Assembly: GCA_030267565.1 (NCBI GenBank)
Contig: BRXU01000035.1
Location: 651,001 to 715,000, forward strand
Direction of reading: 5' to 3'
DNA: 64,000 bases
Source: Pleodorina starrii
Lineage: Eukaryota > Chlorophyta > Chlorophyceae > Chlamydomonadales > Volvocaceae
Part shown: positions 11,521 through 38,746 of the stretch, in pieces
How the letters are laid out: every line of letters begins with the position of its first letter
Numbering within the stretch: position 1 is the stretch's first letter
Notes under the pieces: model-generated
Databases searched by the model: none
What the model was told of the DNA's origin: nothing
The model's input: only the letters and a program-made list of their open reading frames with translations
Translations under genes and position numbers: made by a program

Positions 11521-12232
11521 GTGCCGCCACAGATGATGTGGTGTTCGTTGGTCAGTGAAACTTAGGGTTGGTTTCGGGGCATCGAACAATTTTCCCGCGT
11601 GATTTACGCATTTGGTAAAGATGGGTTATTTGGGTTAAGCTCGCGGCCAGTTTGTTCAGCTGGGTCGGTAAGCGGGTAGGAGGGTCGGAGGCTAGGAGGG
11701 TAGGAGGGTCGGGGTGTAGGTGTATCCCCACTTCCCCGTGAGAGCGTGTTTGGTAGGTATGTAGGTATGTATTCATGCACGCACTGCTCATTCTCCGCCG
11801 CAGCTTCTGCATTTCCAGCAATAGGTATCTTGGGGTTCCCTCTTTGTTTGTTTGTTTGTTTGTATCCCGACGACGTGTCAAAGACACACAAAACAGTCGC
11901 TGTTGGTCTTCCGTGTGTCTTTGTACACGCAACGTAGCGCAGCACACACCAGTCGTTGAGACGGAAATGGGTCGTCAGTAATGCAAGCGAGCGCGAGCTG
12001 CCGCAGTCGGTGTGGCGGATGCGAGAGCGGTGTCGTCGTCGTTGTTGTTTCGACTGCAGTACAAACTCTGGTACACTAGACCAGTAGCCCGTCGAGACGA
12101 GTGATATGCACCCGAGCGATGCCAGCGCAAGCGAGCAGGGGCAGAGACTCGTGCGTCCATTCTTTCTTTTGGAGAGGGGGATTTTGCTTCTGCTGCCTTC
12201 TTTTTCAAGGGTATTTGTTTGTTGCCTGTTCC

Positions 12233-12320
12233 AGGGGTGGTTGTTGCTTGCCTATTTAGGCGCGGGTGCTTGTTGCTTGCCTACTTAGGCGCGGGTTTTT
12301 GTTGCCTGCTTAGGCGTGCC
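12233..12320. repeat. Tandem repeat with unit TTGCTTGCCTACTTAGGCG
   Basis: Three imperfect units of about 30 bp, each containing TTGCTTGCC/TTGCCTGC and TTAGGCG, lie in the MLO downstream interval. No function is apparent. Confidence 0.7.
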
Positions 12321-13657
12321 GGCAAGCCCTGGCAAGCACGCCGCTCTGGTGGCATGTTCCGTTGCCTGCAGGAGCACCCTGCTCTGGCTGCTCTGTGCGG
12401 TTCGATTGATGGAAAGAGAAGGCCTTAGGTTTAGGCTGGCGCGTGCACATGCGCTGTGCCATGACTCAGGCTCACAGGCTTACGGCACCAGCAGAGGCCG
12501 CGGCTGACGGCTCCACCCTGCTCTGCGCTCTCCAGGTGCGCTGCTAGCGCCGGCGGCACCGGCATGGGGGGGTGTGGGGGGCGGTGTACTGCGTGTACAT
12601 GTTACGTCCCATGGGTCCGTCGTTCGCGCTGGCTGGCCGGTGGGTGGCAAGCAAACAAGCAAGCAAGCAAAGTTGTTGAGCAACCGCTGGCGGGTACCTT
12701 TCGTCGGAACTGCCGCGCATCGACCAAGGGGTTGGCAATGGCAAGCTTGGGTGGCGCAAGCTTTGGTAGGCGCGGCAATACATTCGACGGCTCTGGAGTT
12801 ATCATGGGGACATATGCGCTCGGGCTGTAATCGTAGTGTATTGTCGACAGCTTCAGGAGGGCGGCACGCGTGGCCAGACCCCTCCCCACCCCCCCATCCA
12901 GACCGCCGGCACCGCACGCGCCTTTGCGCCCTCGGTGCTCGGTCGTGGCGGAATCTGCTTCGGCCTCTTCGTTTCCGTGTCTGCAGGGTCTATCTGGGGT
13001 GTGGCGGATGGCCTCGTGCAATCCGGGGCAACGGACTGTCCAACTGCGGGGCAAAGCAAAAAAATGAGTACATTAAGCCGTGCGTACACTTTTACCCCCT
13101 CACATCACACTCGGGGCATCAGTGCAGCCCCAACCTGCCAGAAATAATTGGAGGGCAAGTCTCCACGGTCTCCGCACTGCATAGCACGGGGTGCAAGTAA
13201 TGTATCTTTGCAGCATCGCCAGCCGCAGGCGCGAAGATGTGGCAAAATAACCCGCCAGGGCAATCTGTACTGTCAGAAGTTCAGCAACATTGCAATCGTC
13301 AATTCAGATGGAGCAATGCGCTGCAGAGACTGCCGCTCTGCCGGTTAACTGCCGCCCGAGGGGCTTACGCCGTACCGATGGTTTTGCGTAAAGTCGATGT
13401 CCCGTCGACAAAGGGGCTCTTAAGACAAGTCACTTCAACAACAGTCACAACTACGACGCGCAAAACCTGCAAGTTATTTAGTATCCTGTTGGGCGATGTT
13501 ATGAGCCTCCTTTCCATACTGTAATCTGCTCGAGTCGAGCTGCTGTGATCATGACACGGTACATCAATTGCGGCTCTGCTGTTGTGCTACCCACTGAGCC
13601 GGCCTGGCCTTTTGGGAAAAAGCACCGCGATGCTGGTAAGAGGGGTGTTGCTTCCAT

Positions 13658-13667
13658 TATATTTAAA
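13658..13667 (+). promoter_or_regulatory. Possible TATA element of the flagellar gene
   Basis: TATATTTAAA is an AT-rich island in GC-rich surroundings, about 215 bp before the proposed ATG at 13874. It is placed by motif only. Confidence 0.25.
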
Positions 13668-13873
13668 CGCCTTACGTTACACATGTGCATTGATTGCAAC
13701 TTATGAACAAGTTCGTGATCTATCTGTGGGCCAACTCCATCTTAGCTTCGCCCACCAACAGCTTGATTCTGTCTCTGCTCGCTTCACTTACTGCTTTCGA
13801 GTTATCGTGGGCATTCGTAACGTGTTCCTAATTTTGTCGACGCTCATTGAACGCCTCTACGAGTGGCCATGCC

Positions 13874-15762
13874 ATGCCATTCCGGGGACTTACCGTATCT
13901 GCGGCGGCAAGGCACTGCAACAGTCCCGTGTGGTTCGTGCCTGCAGATCTTCCACCCGGGCCTGGAACGGGCAAGTATCCAGGCGCTATGGACAACTGGA
14001 CCACGGGGACAGCGGTTTACGGTCGGTCATCGGGAGGTCTTGGAGGCCCGGAGCGACCGTGGCAAAACTCTTCCCTGCCCTACAGCGGACGCCGCTATCT
14101 CAAGGTGTGCCGACCTCCTGTCCCAATCAGCACGCGGTGCCCAGGGCAGGGCCAGGGGCAGGGGTAGGGCTGGGGCAGGGGCAGGGCATTGCCAGGGCAG
14201 GGGCAGGGCATGCTCAGGGCGGGGCAGGGCATGCTCAGGGCAGGGCAGGGCCAGGGCATGCCCAGGGCAGCCCGCACACGGGCCTCCCCACCCCTCCCTC
14301 GTCCCCCCGCTGCCGGGCCGCAGCCGGGATCACGCAGACCCGCGGCGTTGGCCCCACAACGGCGCGCGTGCACCACCAAAAGCAGAACAGAACAGAACAG
14401 AACAACACATGGCGTGTCGGCAGCTCCTAAATCCGTTTGCCAACGAGGCCGGCGGGGCCGACGGGTCATCATCATCTGGATCGCGACGGGGTCACCCGCC
14501 TGGCTCAGCCCGGCCCGTCACGAGTGCCCGGGACAGGAGACGCCCCACCCCGCCCCGGGGGAACCCGCCCTCGACCGCCCAACCGCCCCGCCCCAGCCCC
14601 CCCTCCCCGCCCTGCCCCTGTGCCGCCATCGCCCCCGCCCTCCTTAAGACTTTAGACCTAAAGCCCTGCCTAACCCCCGTCCCCGTCCCTGCCCCGCCCC
14701 GTCCTCGTCCCTGCCCCGTCCCCCTTGATCTCCCCGCCGCAGCCCGACTACCTGAGCCAGAATCCCAAGGCGCCCGGTTACAGCTTTGGGCAACGAACGA
14801 AAAAAGGTGAGCGCGCCGGCGAGCGAGTGCCGTCGACCGAACGAGCGAGTGAGCGAGCGAGCGAATCAGCGAGTCATCCTCACCTCATCCTTATCCCCAT
14901 CCTCATCCTTATCCTCGTCGTCATTGTCATCGTGTCATCCAATATCCATCATCCCGCATCGCACGACCAACCGATCGACCGAACCACCGACTAACAGCAA
15001 ACGGACTCCCAACGCCCAACGACCGATCCCGCAGGAGAGGGGCCGGCGCCGGGCGTGGGCACCTACAGCCCCAACACCAACACCTTCAACTTCCCAAAGA
15101 TGAACCACTCGGTATGGGGCCCGCCGCCGCGGGGGCGGCCGCCCTCTGCGCCCAGCCGCCCTCGACCAGAACCCGAGTCCGCTGCTGACGAGATGCGGTT
15201 GCGGCCCAAACCCAACTCGGCGCTGCCCGGCACGACGTTCAAGGGAAAGCACTTTCCGGGGTGGCCCACGGACGGCCCGGGGCCGGCGTATCTGCCCTGC
15301 TGTGGCGGCCACTGCTGTGACATGTGCGACAAGTACAAGGGCGCGTCATTCGGCATCAAGTGAGTGTGGGGGCCTTTGGGGGGCCTCCTGCGGAGGAAGG
15401 GAGAGGGAGAGGAGGGAAGGGGAGAGGAAGGGGAGGTAGGGAAGGGAGAGGAGGGCGAGGAGGGTGAGGAGCTTGCCTCCTGGGCTGGACTGGATTGGCT
15501 TGGAATCGGACGTTTTCTTAACCCTCCCCTCACCGCGCCCCTCACCGCGGCCCCCTTCATCGCCCCCCTCACCTCCCCTCCCCTCCCCCTCAGGCACCAC
15601 ATACACCAGGAGCCCCCCACCCCCGCCCCAGACTACTACACCGTCGCCAACAGCACGCTAGGCGCCGCGGCGGCGGGCCGAACCGCAGAGTACGACGGTA
15701 CGACATACTACCACAAACCCGGCCGGAGAGACCACGTGTACGCCAACGGCCTGCGGCCCTGA
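13874..15762 (+). CDS. Sperm-tail PG-rich repeat (SHIPPO/STPGR) flagellar protein
   Basis: Exons: 13874-14104, 14743-14806, 15035-15359, 15594-15762 (TGA); 262 residues, close to the length of CIMAP/ODF3 proteins. Family members decorate axonemal microtubules or outer dense fibres. PG-rich motifs are visible in order: PPGPGTGKYPG (exon 1), PKAPGYSFGQRTKK running into PAPGVGTYSPN (exons 2-3), PTDGPGPAYLP (exon 3) and PTPAPDYYTV (exon 4). A CCGGHCCDMCDKY cluster precedes KGASFGIK. The A/PGY-S-FG-R-T-K spacing before a PGxGxY motif is the classic STPGR layout. The start is uncertain: ATG 13874 is the first in frame, but a pyrimidine-poor CAG at 13946 could be an acceptor and real exon 1 could lie upstream. 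The first intron (14105-14742) holds a GGGCAG repeat. Its presence implies a flagellate organism. Confidence 0.7.
14140..14275. repeat. GGGCAGGGGCAGGGC repeat in intron
   Basis: Degenerate tandem GGGCAGG and GCCAGGGCA units occur inside the first intron of the flagellar gene. They translate to Gly-Gln repeats, which I take to be meaningless. Confidence 0.75.
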
Positions 15763-18700
15763 GGGCAGGGGAGGGCAGGGGAGGGGAGGGGAGGGAATGG
15801 AAGGGTAGGGGAGGTCAGGGTAGGGGAGGGAATAAAAGGGGAGGGGAGGAAGTACGGCAGCATTCCGGGTCGACGCATCCATCCATCCATCAATCAATCC
15901 GGCAGATGGCCCGTGAATCGGCGAGTGAACACAATACCAATAATAACTATTACGTGCATTTTATTGACGCGGAAGCATACGGGGGGATCTTGAGGGTGTT
16001 CAGTTTTTTTGAATTTTGAAATGTGACTGGGAACTGGTATGGACCCATGGGTCACCACTATCACCACTACCAAACGCGTAAGGGCAGGAGAAGGGCGCGC
16101 GCGGCTGGTCGTCGGTGCGTGGCTGCCTGGGCTGTTGTTGGGGATAGCCATGGCGGTCTGGGTTGGGGAGGGGGTCCGGCATGGTAACGGTGGCGGAGGG
16201 GGCACGGCTTTTCCGGAATGGGTTGGAGGCTGGACAGCCAGACCGGGCGGGTGGAGAGAAGCCGCCCGCTCGCGCAGGGGACTTGGGAGGTGGATTTAGG
16301 ATATGGGCGGACGTGTGTATTCGTGTGTGGGTGGTGGGAAAGGGGGGGGAGAAGAAGAAGCAGTGTTTTTGGCGCGGCGAAGGCCCATACCAGCGGGCGG
16401 GCGGGCGGGGCGTGTGTGAGGGCTGGGGAGGGGGAAGGACGAAAGGGCGCGCAGCTTTTTGTTATGAACCCACCCGGAGTGCGGTCAGGAGGCGACGCTG
16501 TCAGAAATGTGGTCATCACACACGAACAAGAGAAGCAGCTCAGGACAGGAGGCGTTTAGCCCTGTTTGGGTAGCGATACCGGTACAGGTAGAGGTAGAGG
16601 GGGCCTTTTGGGAACAGTATAAAACGGTGTGTATTTATGCGGCGGCTGCGGCGGACGGTCCGCTCGTAGGCCATTGGCGACTGAGTTGTCATGATTGCTG
16701 TGTCCTGGGTGCACGTGCAATCCGTGCATGCATGCATGCATGCGTGTGTGCGGGCTTACTATGAACCTTACAAGGCGGTGTGGGGACCGCCGTACAATCA
16801 CGTGTGGGCACTCTCATTCCTTTCATCCGGCCGTCTGCGAGCCTCCGGGTACCGTACTTTCTCCGGCCTCGCGCGAGGGGGAGTCTTTTTGAACATCGGA
16901 AGTAAATATGTTCTGTCGGATCGGATGACGGACCGAAAAACCAGAAGGAAGAACCTGAAGGCCAGGAACCAGGCGAGCGTGCGAGCGGAGGTTTCGCGTT
17001 TGACCCGTTGCCGCGTTTGACCGTTTGCTCGGTTGGTTACGCGTGTCAGCAAGCGGCGACCTCCACTTCTTGTATAAAGTTCGTTGGGGCACTCGTCTCT
17101 TCTCTCCGTTTGAAACGGCCACGTCGACGATGATTACTTACTTTGGCGACGACATACTATCGACCTCGCTCCTTTCTGTCATTCTTTCGCCAGGTTTGGC
17201 CCTCGCGGTTCAGAGCATGGGGGGCCTATCCCCTCTGCCAGCGACACGCCCGGGCATAGAAGGAGCACGGCACCCGCATGACAGCCCGAGTACTGCAACA
17301 CCAACTTTGACGCGCGGCTTAACCGCCGATTGAATACACACGTTTATACACATGGGGATGAGGATGAGGACGAGGGGCCTGGCTGCCGCCGGATGGTCTG
17401 TCACCACCGACATGTGGGGTTCCGCATCGCCCCTCCCCCCTTTCCCCGCACAAGACCAGATCCGTGGATCGCCCCACCCCACCCCACCCCGGACCTTCCC
17501 TGGCCCTGCCTGATCCGCTCACGTCTCATGCAGCAACGATGCCGAACATGAAGGGCAGTTACAGCAGGAGGCAGGTACGGCCATGCAGGCAGGTGGTTCA
17601 GGCAGTCCTGACAGAGCTCGGGGCGAGGCAGGCTCAAGAGGGGCAGGTGAGGGGCAGGCAGGGCGCAACCTGTCCAGCCCGCCACATAGGTACCCGCCAG
17701 TGCAGCGTCCCGGCACGTTTCTGCCGCCGCCGCAACCCCTACCACCCCCACCCGGCATGGCACTGACGGCTCTCCGAACTCCGATCCGTCAGCCCCCGAA
17801 CTGTTCAGTCGATCTGCTTACACCCGCAACGCTGCGGGTCTGGTCAGGTTTCGAGATGAAATACCGCATGGCGGACACCACAGGACGGGCGCGGTGCAAC
17901 ATCCTTTTATCAACCCGAAGCGCGACGCCCGCCCGGTGCCCCCCTACGACTTCTCCCCCTCGTCCGTGCGTCCCCACGCCTGCTCCACCTCCGTGCGACA
18001 GCCCCGTGCACCCTAAAACCCAAATCCGCAGCCCTGCCAAAACGCCCTCAAGTCACAGTCCGAGTGCGCTCCGCAGTCCGCACCGTCCCGCACCGCACCG
18101 CCCGTCCCGCGGGTCCCGCGCACGCACACCCCGCGCACACACACCGCCACACGGCGGTCCGCAGACGACGACAGACTCCAAAACTGGATAGGTGGCGGAG
18201 GGGACGGAGGGAGCCAAAAAGCAAAACCCTGAGCAGCCTCGAATGCAAGCCGCATCCGCATCCGCCCCCGCACCCCTCCCCAGCACCTCCCGCTCCCCTG
18301 CGCCCCGGCTGTGCGCGGCAGTGTGCAAAACTGGAGGACAAAACTGCCGCATGGGACACAGCGGAAGGGTATTCGCGCGCGCGCTTCGGACCGCAAGACC
18401 GCAGACACACACACACTCACTCATTCACACCTGCGCGCCCTCGACCGACCGACGGTCACCAGCTGTCATGTCATGTCGTGTCAGCGCATCCGGCGCAACC
18501 GCCTCGGCCCCAGGCCTCTGCGTCAGTCACACTCGTCACACACACACCCCTTCTGTCTTCCCCCACGGCACCGGCACCCGATCCGCCCCGCCTAGGCACC
18601 TCCGCTGCAGAGTCGTCCGACCCGCGGGTCCGGCTGAGTCGTCCGACCCACGGATCGGCGGCTTAAATTAACGCAGCGAGGGCAACCTGAAGGGGGGGCC

Positions 18701-18812
18701 CCAACCCCAGTGTCAACCCACCACCGGCCGACAGTTACGGTACGGCATGGGTACCGGTTTCCAGTAGTACGACACAACCCCCCCCCCTTGCGGTCTCGCC
18801 CGCCCACGCTTT
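15763..18812. other. Gene-poor interval between the flagellar gene and CPN20
   Basis: This contains the 3' UTR of the flagellar gene, starting with GGGGAGGGCAGGG runs, then a moderately AT-richer stretch at 15890-17360 without recognisable coding signal, a (GCAT)n patch near 16725, the weak two-exon candidate at 17539-18016, and finally the CPN20 3' UTR on the opposite strand. Confidence 0.45.
17539..18016 (+). CDS. Unrecognised small two-exon candidate
   Basis: Exon 17539-17574 (MPNMKGSYSRRQ) could join at GTACGG to an open stretch 17690-18016 after an ATAG acceptor, in phase, giving 120 residues. The C-terminal part (RFRDEIPHGGHHRTGAVQH, NPKRDARPVPPYDF) has a mixed composition unlike translated repeats, which is why it is listed. 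A second frame over the same bases is also open, so the choice is weak. No family is recognised. Confidence 0.2.
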
Positions 18813-21800
18813 TTACGCCAGCTGCGCCAGGATGTCGCTCTCGCGTACGACAATGTACTGCTCGCCGTCCTCCTGCAGAAGCGTGAGAAAGGAGTGTGGT
18901 AAAAGAGTGAGAAAAAACCATGGTAAAACAGGGGGAAGGATCCAAGGACGGCCGGACGGGGTTCCTCTCACCTCGAACTCCGTCCCCGAGTACTTGGAGT
19001 ACATGACGGTGGAGCCAACCTCAACGTTGGGCTTGATGACCGTCTTGCTCTCCTCGTCCTCGCGGCCCTCGCCCACCGCAATGACCTGGGGACCAGGGAA
19101 AGGAGCAGGATTGCAGGTTAATTGGGGTTTCGGACACCAGGGCGGCTGTCAGGATCTCATCTCTGGGCCTTAGGGCTATCGGAGATTTTTAGGGTTTTGG
19201 GGTTTGGGTTTCTTAGGTGTCGGGGTTGGTTTTAGGCTTTCAAGGTCTGGGAGAGCCTGGTCACCACAACTGCACTAATCGATTTGGGACAGATCACTCC
19301 CCAGCCGTCACCGCCGCCGCGGTTCGCCGTCATCATCGCCGTCGTGCGACATTTTTAGCTGCCTGCCTGCCGGTGTCCCTGGACCCGTTGCGCCAGGTGA
19401 CCCAACTGCGCCGCTGTCCCCCCATACACTCTCATAGCGGCCATTTCCCCGAATGTCCCATATGTGGGACAGCGGCTGCGTGTTGCTGGTTCGTCGGCGC
19501 GGCGCGGAGTGTGACGGCGCCTCTCAAGCATCCCTTATTCCCTTCCTTCCCTGGCCTTCCTTCCTTCCACCCGGCGCTGCTCCGCGGCTGCGCGTTGCCG
19601 CTGCCACGGCAGAGACAGCACCGCCGCCGCCGAGGGCATCACGTGCGCCATTCGGGGTCAAATCACACCCCGGCCCAATACGGGGCTTGTTTCCTCTCTC
19701 CTCCGACGGCCAGCCACATGCGATGCATGCCCGATCTGCGCCCTCCCCCAATCCAACCCACCGACCTGCCCTCCTGACCCAGCTCTGGACCCAGCCCCCT
19801 TCCACGACACCCCACACAGCAGACCTCTCGCCTTCGTTCGCAGTCCTACCCCAATTCCAACCCGCCATTCCGCAGCCCCAACGAAGCTCCCCCGACCCGC
19901 TCCTTCCTCGGTCCAAAACCACCACCAGCCTCTGCTTCTGCTGCCCTTACCCAGCCTCCCACCCCCAGCCCCCCCAGCCCGGAAACCCACCGTGCCGAAG
20001 GTGGGCTTCTCGCCCGAGTCGGTGGCTAGGAGCACACCACCCGCCGTCTTGTCCTCGGCCTTGGCACCCTGCAGGCACCAGCGAGGGGAGCGGGAAAGGG
20101 GTCAAGCAAGCAAGCAGCAAGCAAGCAGCAACGCAGTCAAACGACCCGCGGGTAAGCGATTCCGGGCCAGCAAAAGTACCCGACCACTAAAACCCCACAA
20201 CGAATCTAAAACCAACACATGGATCTCATAACCCTTAAACCCAAATCCAGACCCGCCCAGTCGACCCACCTTGATGAGAATGCGGTCGCCCAGCGGCTTG
20301 AGCTGAGCCACCTTGTCCGTGGAGGGCAGCACGCCAATAACGTCGTCCTCCTGCAGTACGGCAGTCGTACAGAGACAGTCGCAAGGCAGGTTCAACGCGA
20401 AGGGCCAGGAGGTACATGCACGAGCAGCGTCGGCAGCTGCTACCAAACACCGCGCCTCCGCCCACACGTAAAACCCAAAACCCAAATCCCCGTTGGCGGC
20501 AACACACACACGCCCTACCCCACACGAGTCCTCAAAAGTCCCCTCGTCGTCGTCGTCGTCGACGACGCGTCTCACTCGACGACCCGAAGGCCCCAAAACG
20601 CATCCGGGCATCTGGCTGCACCGCAGCTGCAGCAGCCTCCGTGATCCGCCGCCGCCGCCGCCCGCGCGAGCGCCTCCGCCCATCCGCCGCCGGACCCCTT
20701 CCGGACCTCCCCCCTCGCCCCCCACCCGCCGGCGCGCCAGTCTCCTCCTCCACCATCCCGAGAGGCAACGATGCGCGATAGGCCGATAGGACTTCCTCAG
20801 CAGCCTGCCAAGTCGGTCGACGTGACCCCGTCGAGCGCCTCCACCATTACCAATCACCCCCGTCCCGACCCACATCAACCCACAGCCGTCGTCGCCCGAT
20901 TCCAACCCCGGCTCCCTCCATCCCTCCCTCCGAATGGTTTCCTAAACCGCTGGTGGGTCGCCAAAGAGGGTCGACAATGTGTGATGTCGCCCCGCCCCGC
21001 CCCGTCCCGCCCTCCTTCGGTCAGCGTTACCAGGTCCGCTTGCCAAGAGGACCCTCGCCAAGCCGTTCCCTCCATTCGCTGCGGCTCCGTCTCTCTTTAC
21101 CCCGCCCGCCTTCGTCCTTTCTGTTGTTACGCCGCAAGCGCCGCTCCGGCCCAGGAAGGCCGGAAGGCAACTACTCCCCCGCTTCCCCGGTCGACTTCCT
21201 TCCGGGTCTTTCCCCCTTGGTCGACCCCCGCTAGGACAGCAGTGCCGTCTCCCCACCAATGCTGACCCATTTCTCCCCCACTCCCTGACCCCCCGCTTCG
21301 CTTTCACCCCCACCTTGAGCAGCACGTGCTCCTCGCCAGCCACCTCGAGCTCAGTGCCCGCAAACTTCGAGTAGATGACCTTGTCGGAAAGCTGTTGGGA
21401 TTGGGGGCAGAGGCAGAGATTGGGGCAGGCAGGGGGTTAGGGGGTTAGGGTTCCACGGGTCCACGGGAACTTAGGGTTTGGGCAGGGCAGGAAGATTCAC
21501 GGGTCGAGGGTCAATAAGGGTCGAGATGCTGCTTGTGCAGGAGGGGTGCCGTCGGACCAAAACCGCCGCAAGAAAAGTTCCCGAGAGGCTGTCAGGGAGT
21601 TGTCAAGAGGGAGTGACAGAGGTGGCGCGGGTGAGGGTGAGAGAGATGCGCGGGTTGACAGACGTGCAGAGGATGTGCGCGGCGAATGGGATGCTTCGCA
21701 ATGACTCAGGACAAGCACGACACGGGGTGTACCACGCGTGTGCCCTGGATTAAGGATGTGCCCACATACTGGCAAGCCAACACGCGTTAAAAATGGCATT

Positions 21801-22325
21801 TTACAAATCGTGAGCTATAACGGTAAAGGTCGTGCGCATCAAGGAGTCCTGCGAGCCGCAGGAGTCGGTCGCGCTGAACATCCTGGTCGCGCTTGTGGCC
21901 CATTTTTTTGATAATCGCAAACGTCCAGCCGGCCGTTCCGGAATTTACCTTGACGGCCTTAGCATCGCCCAGCGCGATCACGGCGCCAGCCGTGGGCTTG
22001 TTGCGAACCGACGCCGGCAGCAGCACGCCACCGACGCTCTTCGCCTCCTCCTTGTCCACCTTGACCAGCACGCGATCGCCAACTGGCTTCACGGCCTTGA
22101 ACTGTGCGTGAACACGGCGGGGGGATAGACTGCGTCAACAAAGCGTCTAGAACCGCGTCTAGAACCACCGCGTATGCTCGCACCGCAAGGATTCGTGTCA
22201 ATTGCGGCATTTTGATCGGGTATCTGATTGCATACCTGCTTCGGCACGGCAGTGGCAGCGCAGACCACAAGGCGGCCGCGGCTGACCGACGAAAGCGCAG
22301 CGGGGCGAGTCATTTGGGCCGCCAT
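18813..22325 (-). CDS. CPN20: Chloroplast co-chaperonin CPN20 (two fused GroES domains)
   Basis: Exons in transcript order: 22236-22325, 21949-22101, 21314-21391, 20270-20350, 19991-20068, 18972-19085, 18813-18872 (TAA); 217 residues, all phase 0. It caps plastid chaperonin 60 during protein folding. Residues 1-30 look like a plastid transit peptide (Ala/Ser/Arg-rich, VVCAATA). Domain 1 starts at VKPVGDRVLVKVDKEE with mobile-loop segment SVGGVLLP, then VIYSKFAGTELEV and a closing EDDVIGVL. Domain 2 starts at LKPLGDRILIKGAKAED with TAGGVLL, then VMYSKYSGTEFEV and ends RESDILAQLA. Two head-to-tail cpn10 units are the defining CPN20 architecture of plants, green algae and apicomplexans. Each half is cut by introns at similar places, as expected for an old duplication. 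It is divergent to PRP22. Confidence 0.92.
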
Positions 22326-22756
22326 CTTTCAACTAGTCGGGTGGTGCACAAATGCAAGCTACGCGTCACGTAGAGACACTGCACAATGATTCAGCACGGA
22401 AGCTGAGGCTGCAGTGGACGCAATTATAACGCTATGAGCCCCGAATTTCCAGAACCGTTTCGTATAAGGCCCTTATGAACAACAGTCCTGAGCTCCTGTC
22501 TCGCTCAGCCTGCAGCGCTGTTACCACAGCAAGGAGACACGCTTGCTCAGATAATCAGAAAGCACTTAATCTAAAAATTTCATCTGACTTTCGGGCTGTC
22601 GCTTTCGCAACCCGTATGCCGTTGCCCCGCCGAAAGCCCTCAAGCGCAACTACATAAGCGCTGAGAGGAGTCAAGGCGGGGTAGAAGTATAGATTGAGTC
22701 AACATTCATTAACGACTTTATATCACAACATCTGTGCGGAGGCTAACTCGGGAGCC
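22326..22756. promoter_or_regulatory. Bidirectional promoter region CPN20 / PRP22
   Basis: The two start codons are only 431 bp apart and diverge, so both core promoters and 5' UTRs must fit here or overlap. On the minus strand a TATAAT-like element occurs near 22427, about 100 bp before the CPN20 ATG. On the plus strand CTTTATATCA lies about 40 bp before the PRP22 ATG. The region is AT-richer than its neighbours. Element functions are inferred. Confidence 0.5.
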
Positions 22757-38607
<15,851 letters not shown>

Positions 38608-38662
38608 GAGCGCAGGCAGGCAGCGCCGCAGCCGCCGGCGTGCTCCCGCGCCCTGTCGCCGG

Positions 38663-38746
38663 CCGCTGCCGCCGGCGCCTGCTGTCGCCGCCGCTGCCGC
38701 CGGCGCCTGCTGTCGCCGCCGCTGCCGCCGGTGCCTGCTGTCGCCG
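38663..38746. repeat. Three 28-bp tandem repeats in the PRP22 3' region
   Basis: CCGCTGCCGCCGGCGCCTGC plus TGTCGCCG starts at 38663, 38691 and 38719. The units are nearly identical, beginning about 55 bp after the stop codon. Confidence 0.85.

Larger units (their letters stand above)
10663..13873. other. MLO 3' UTR and gene-free interval
   Basis: No convincing coding exon is seen on either strand. The first part should be the MLO 3' UTR, with an AGCAGT-type repeat around 10836-10890. The remainder is intergenic, with a (GTTT)n tract near 11845 and the short tandem repeat at 12233-12320. Confidence 0.55.

Noticed and set aside
14410..14647. Possible extra exon (MACRQLLNPFANEAGG...) in the flagellar gene
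   Set aside because: Exons 14104 and 14743 already join in phase, and this segment has no clear acceptor or PG-rich motif; kept as intron.
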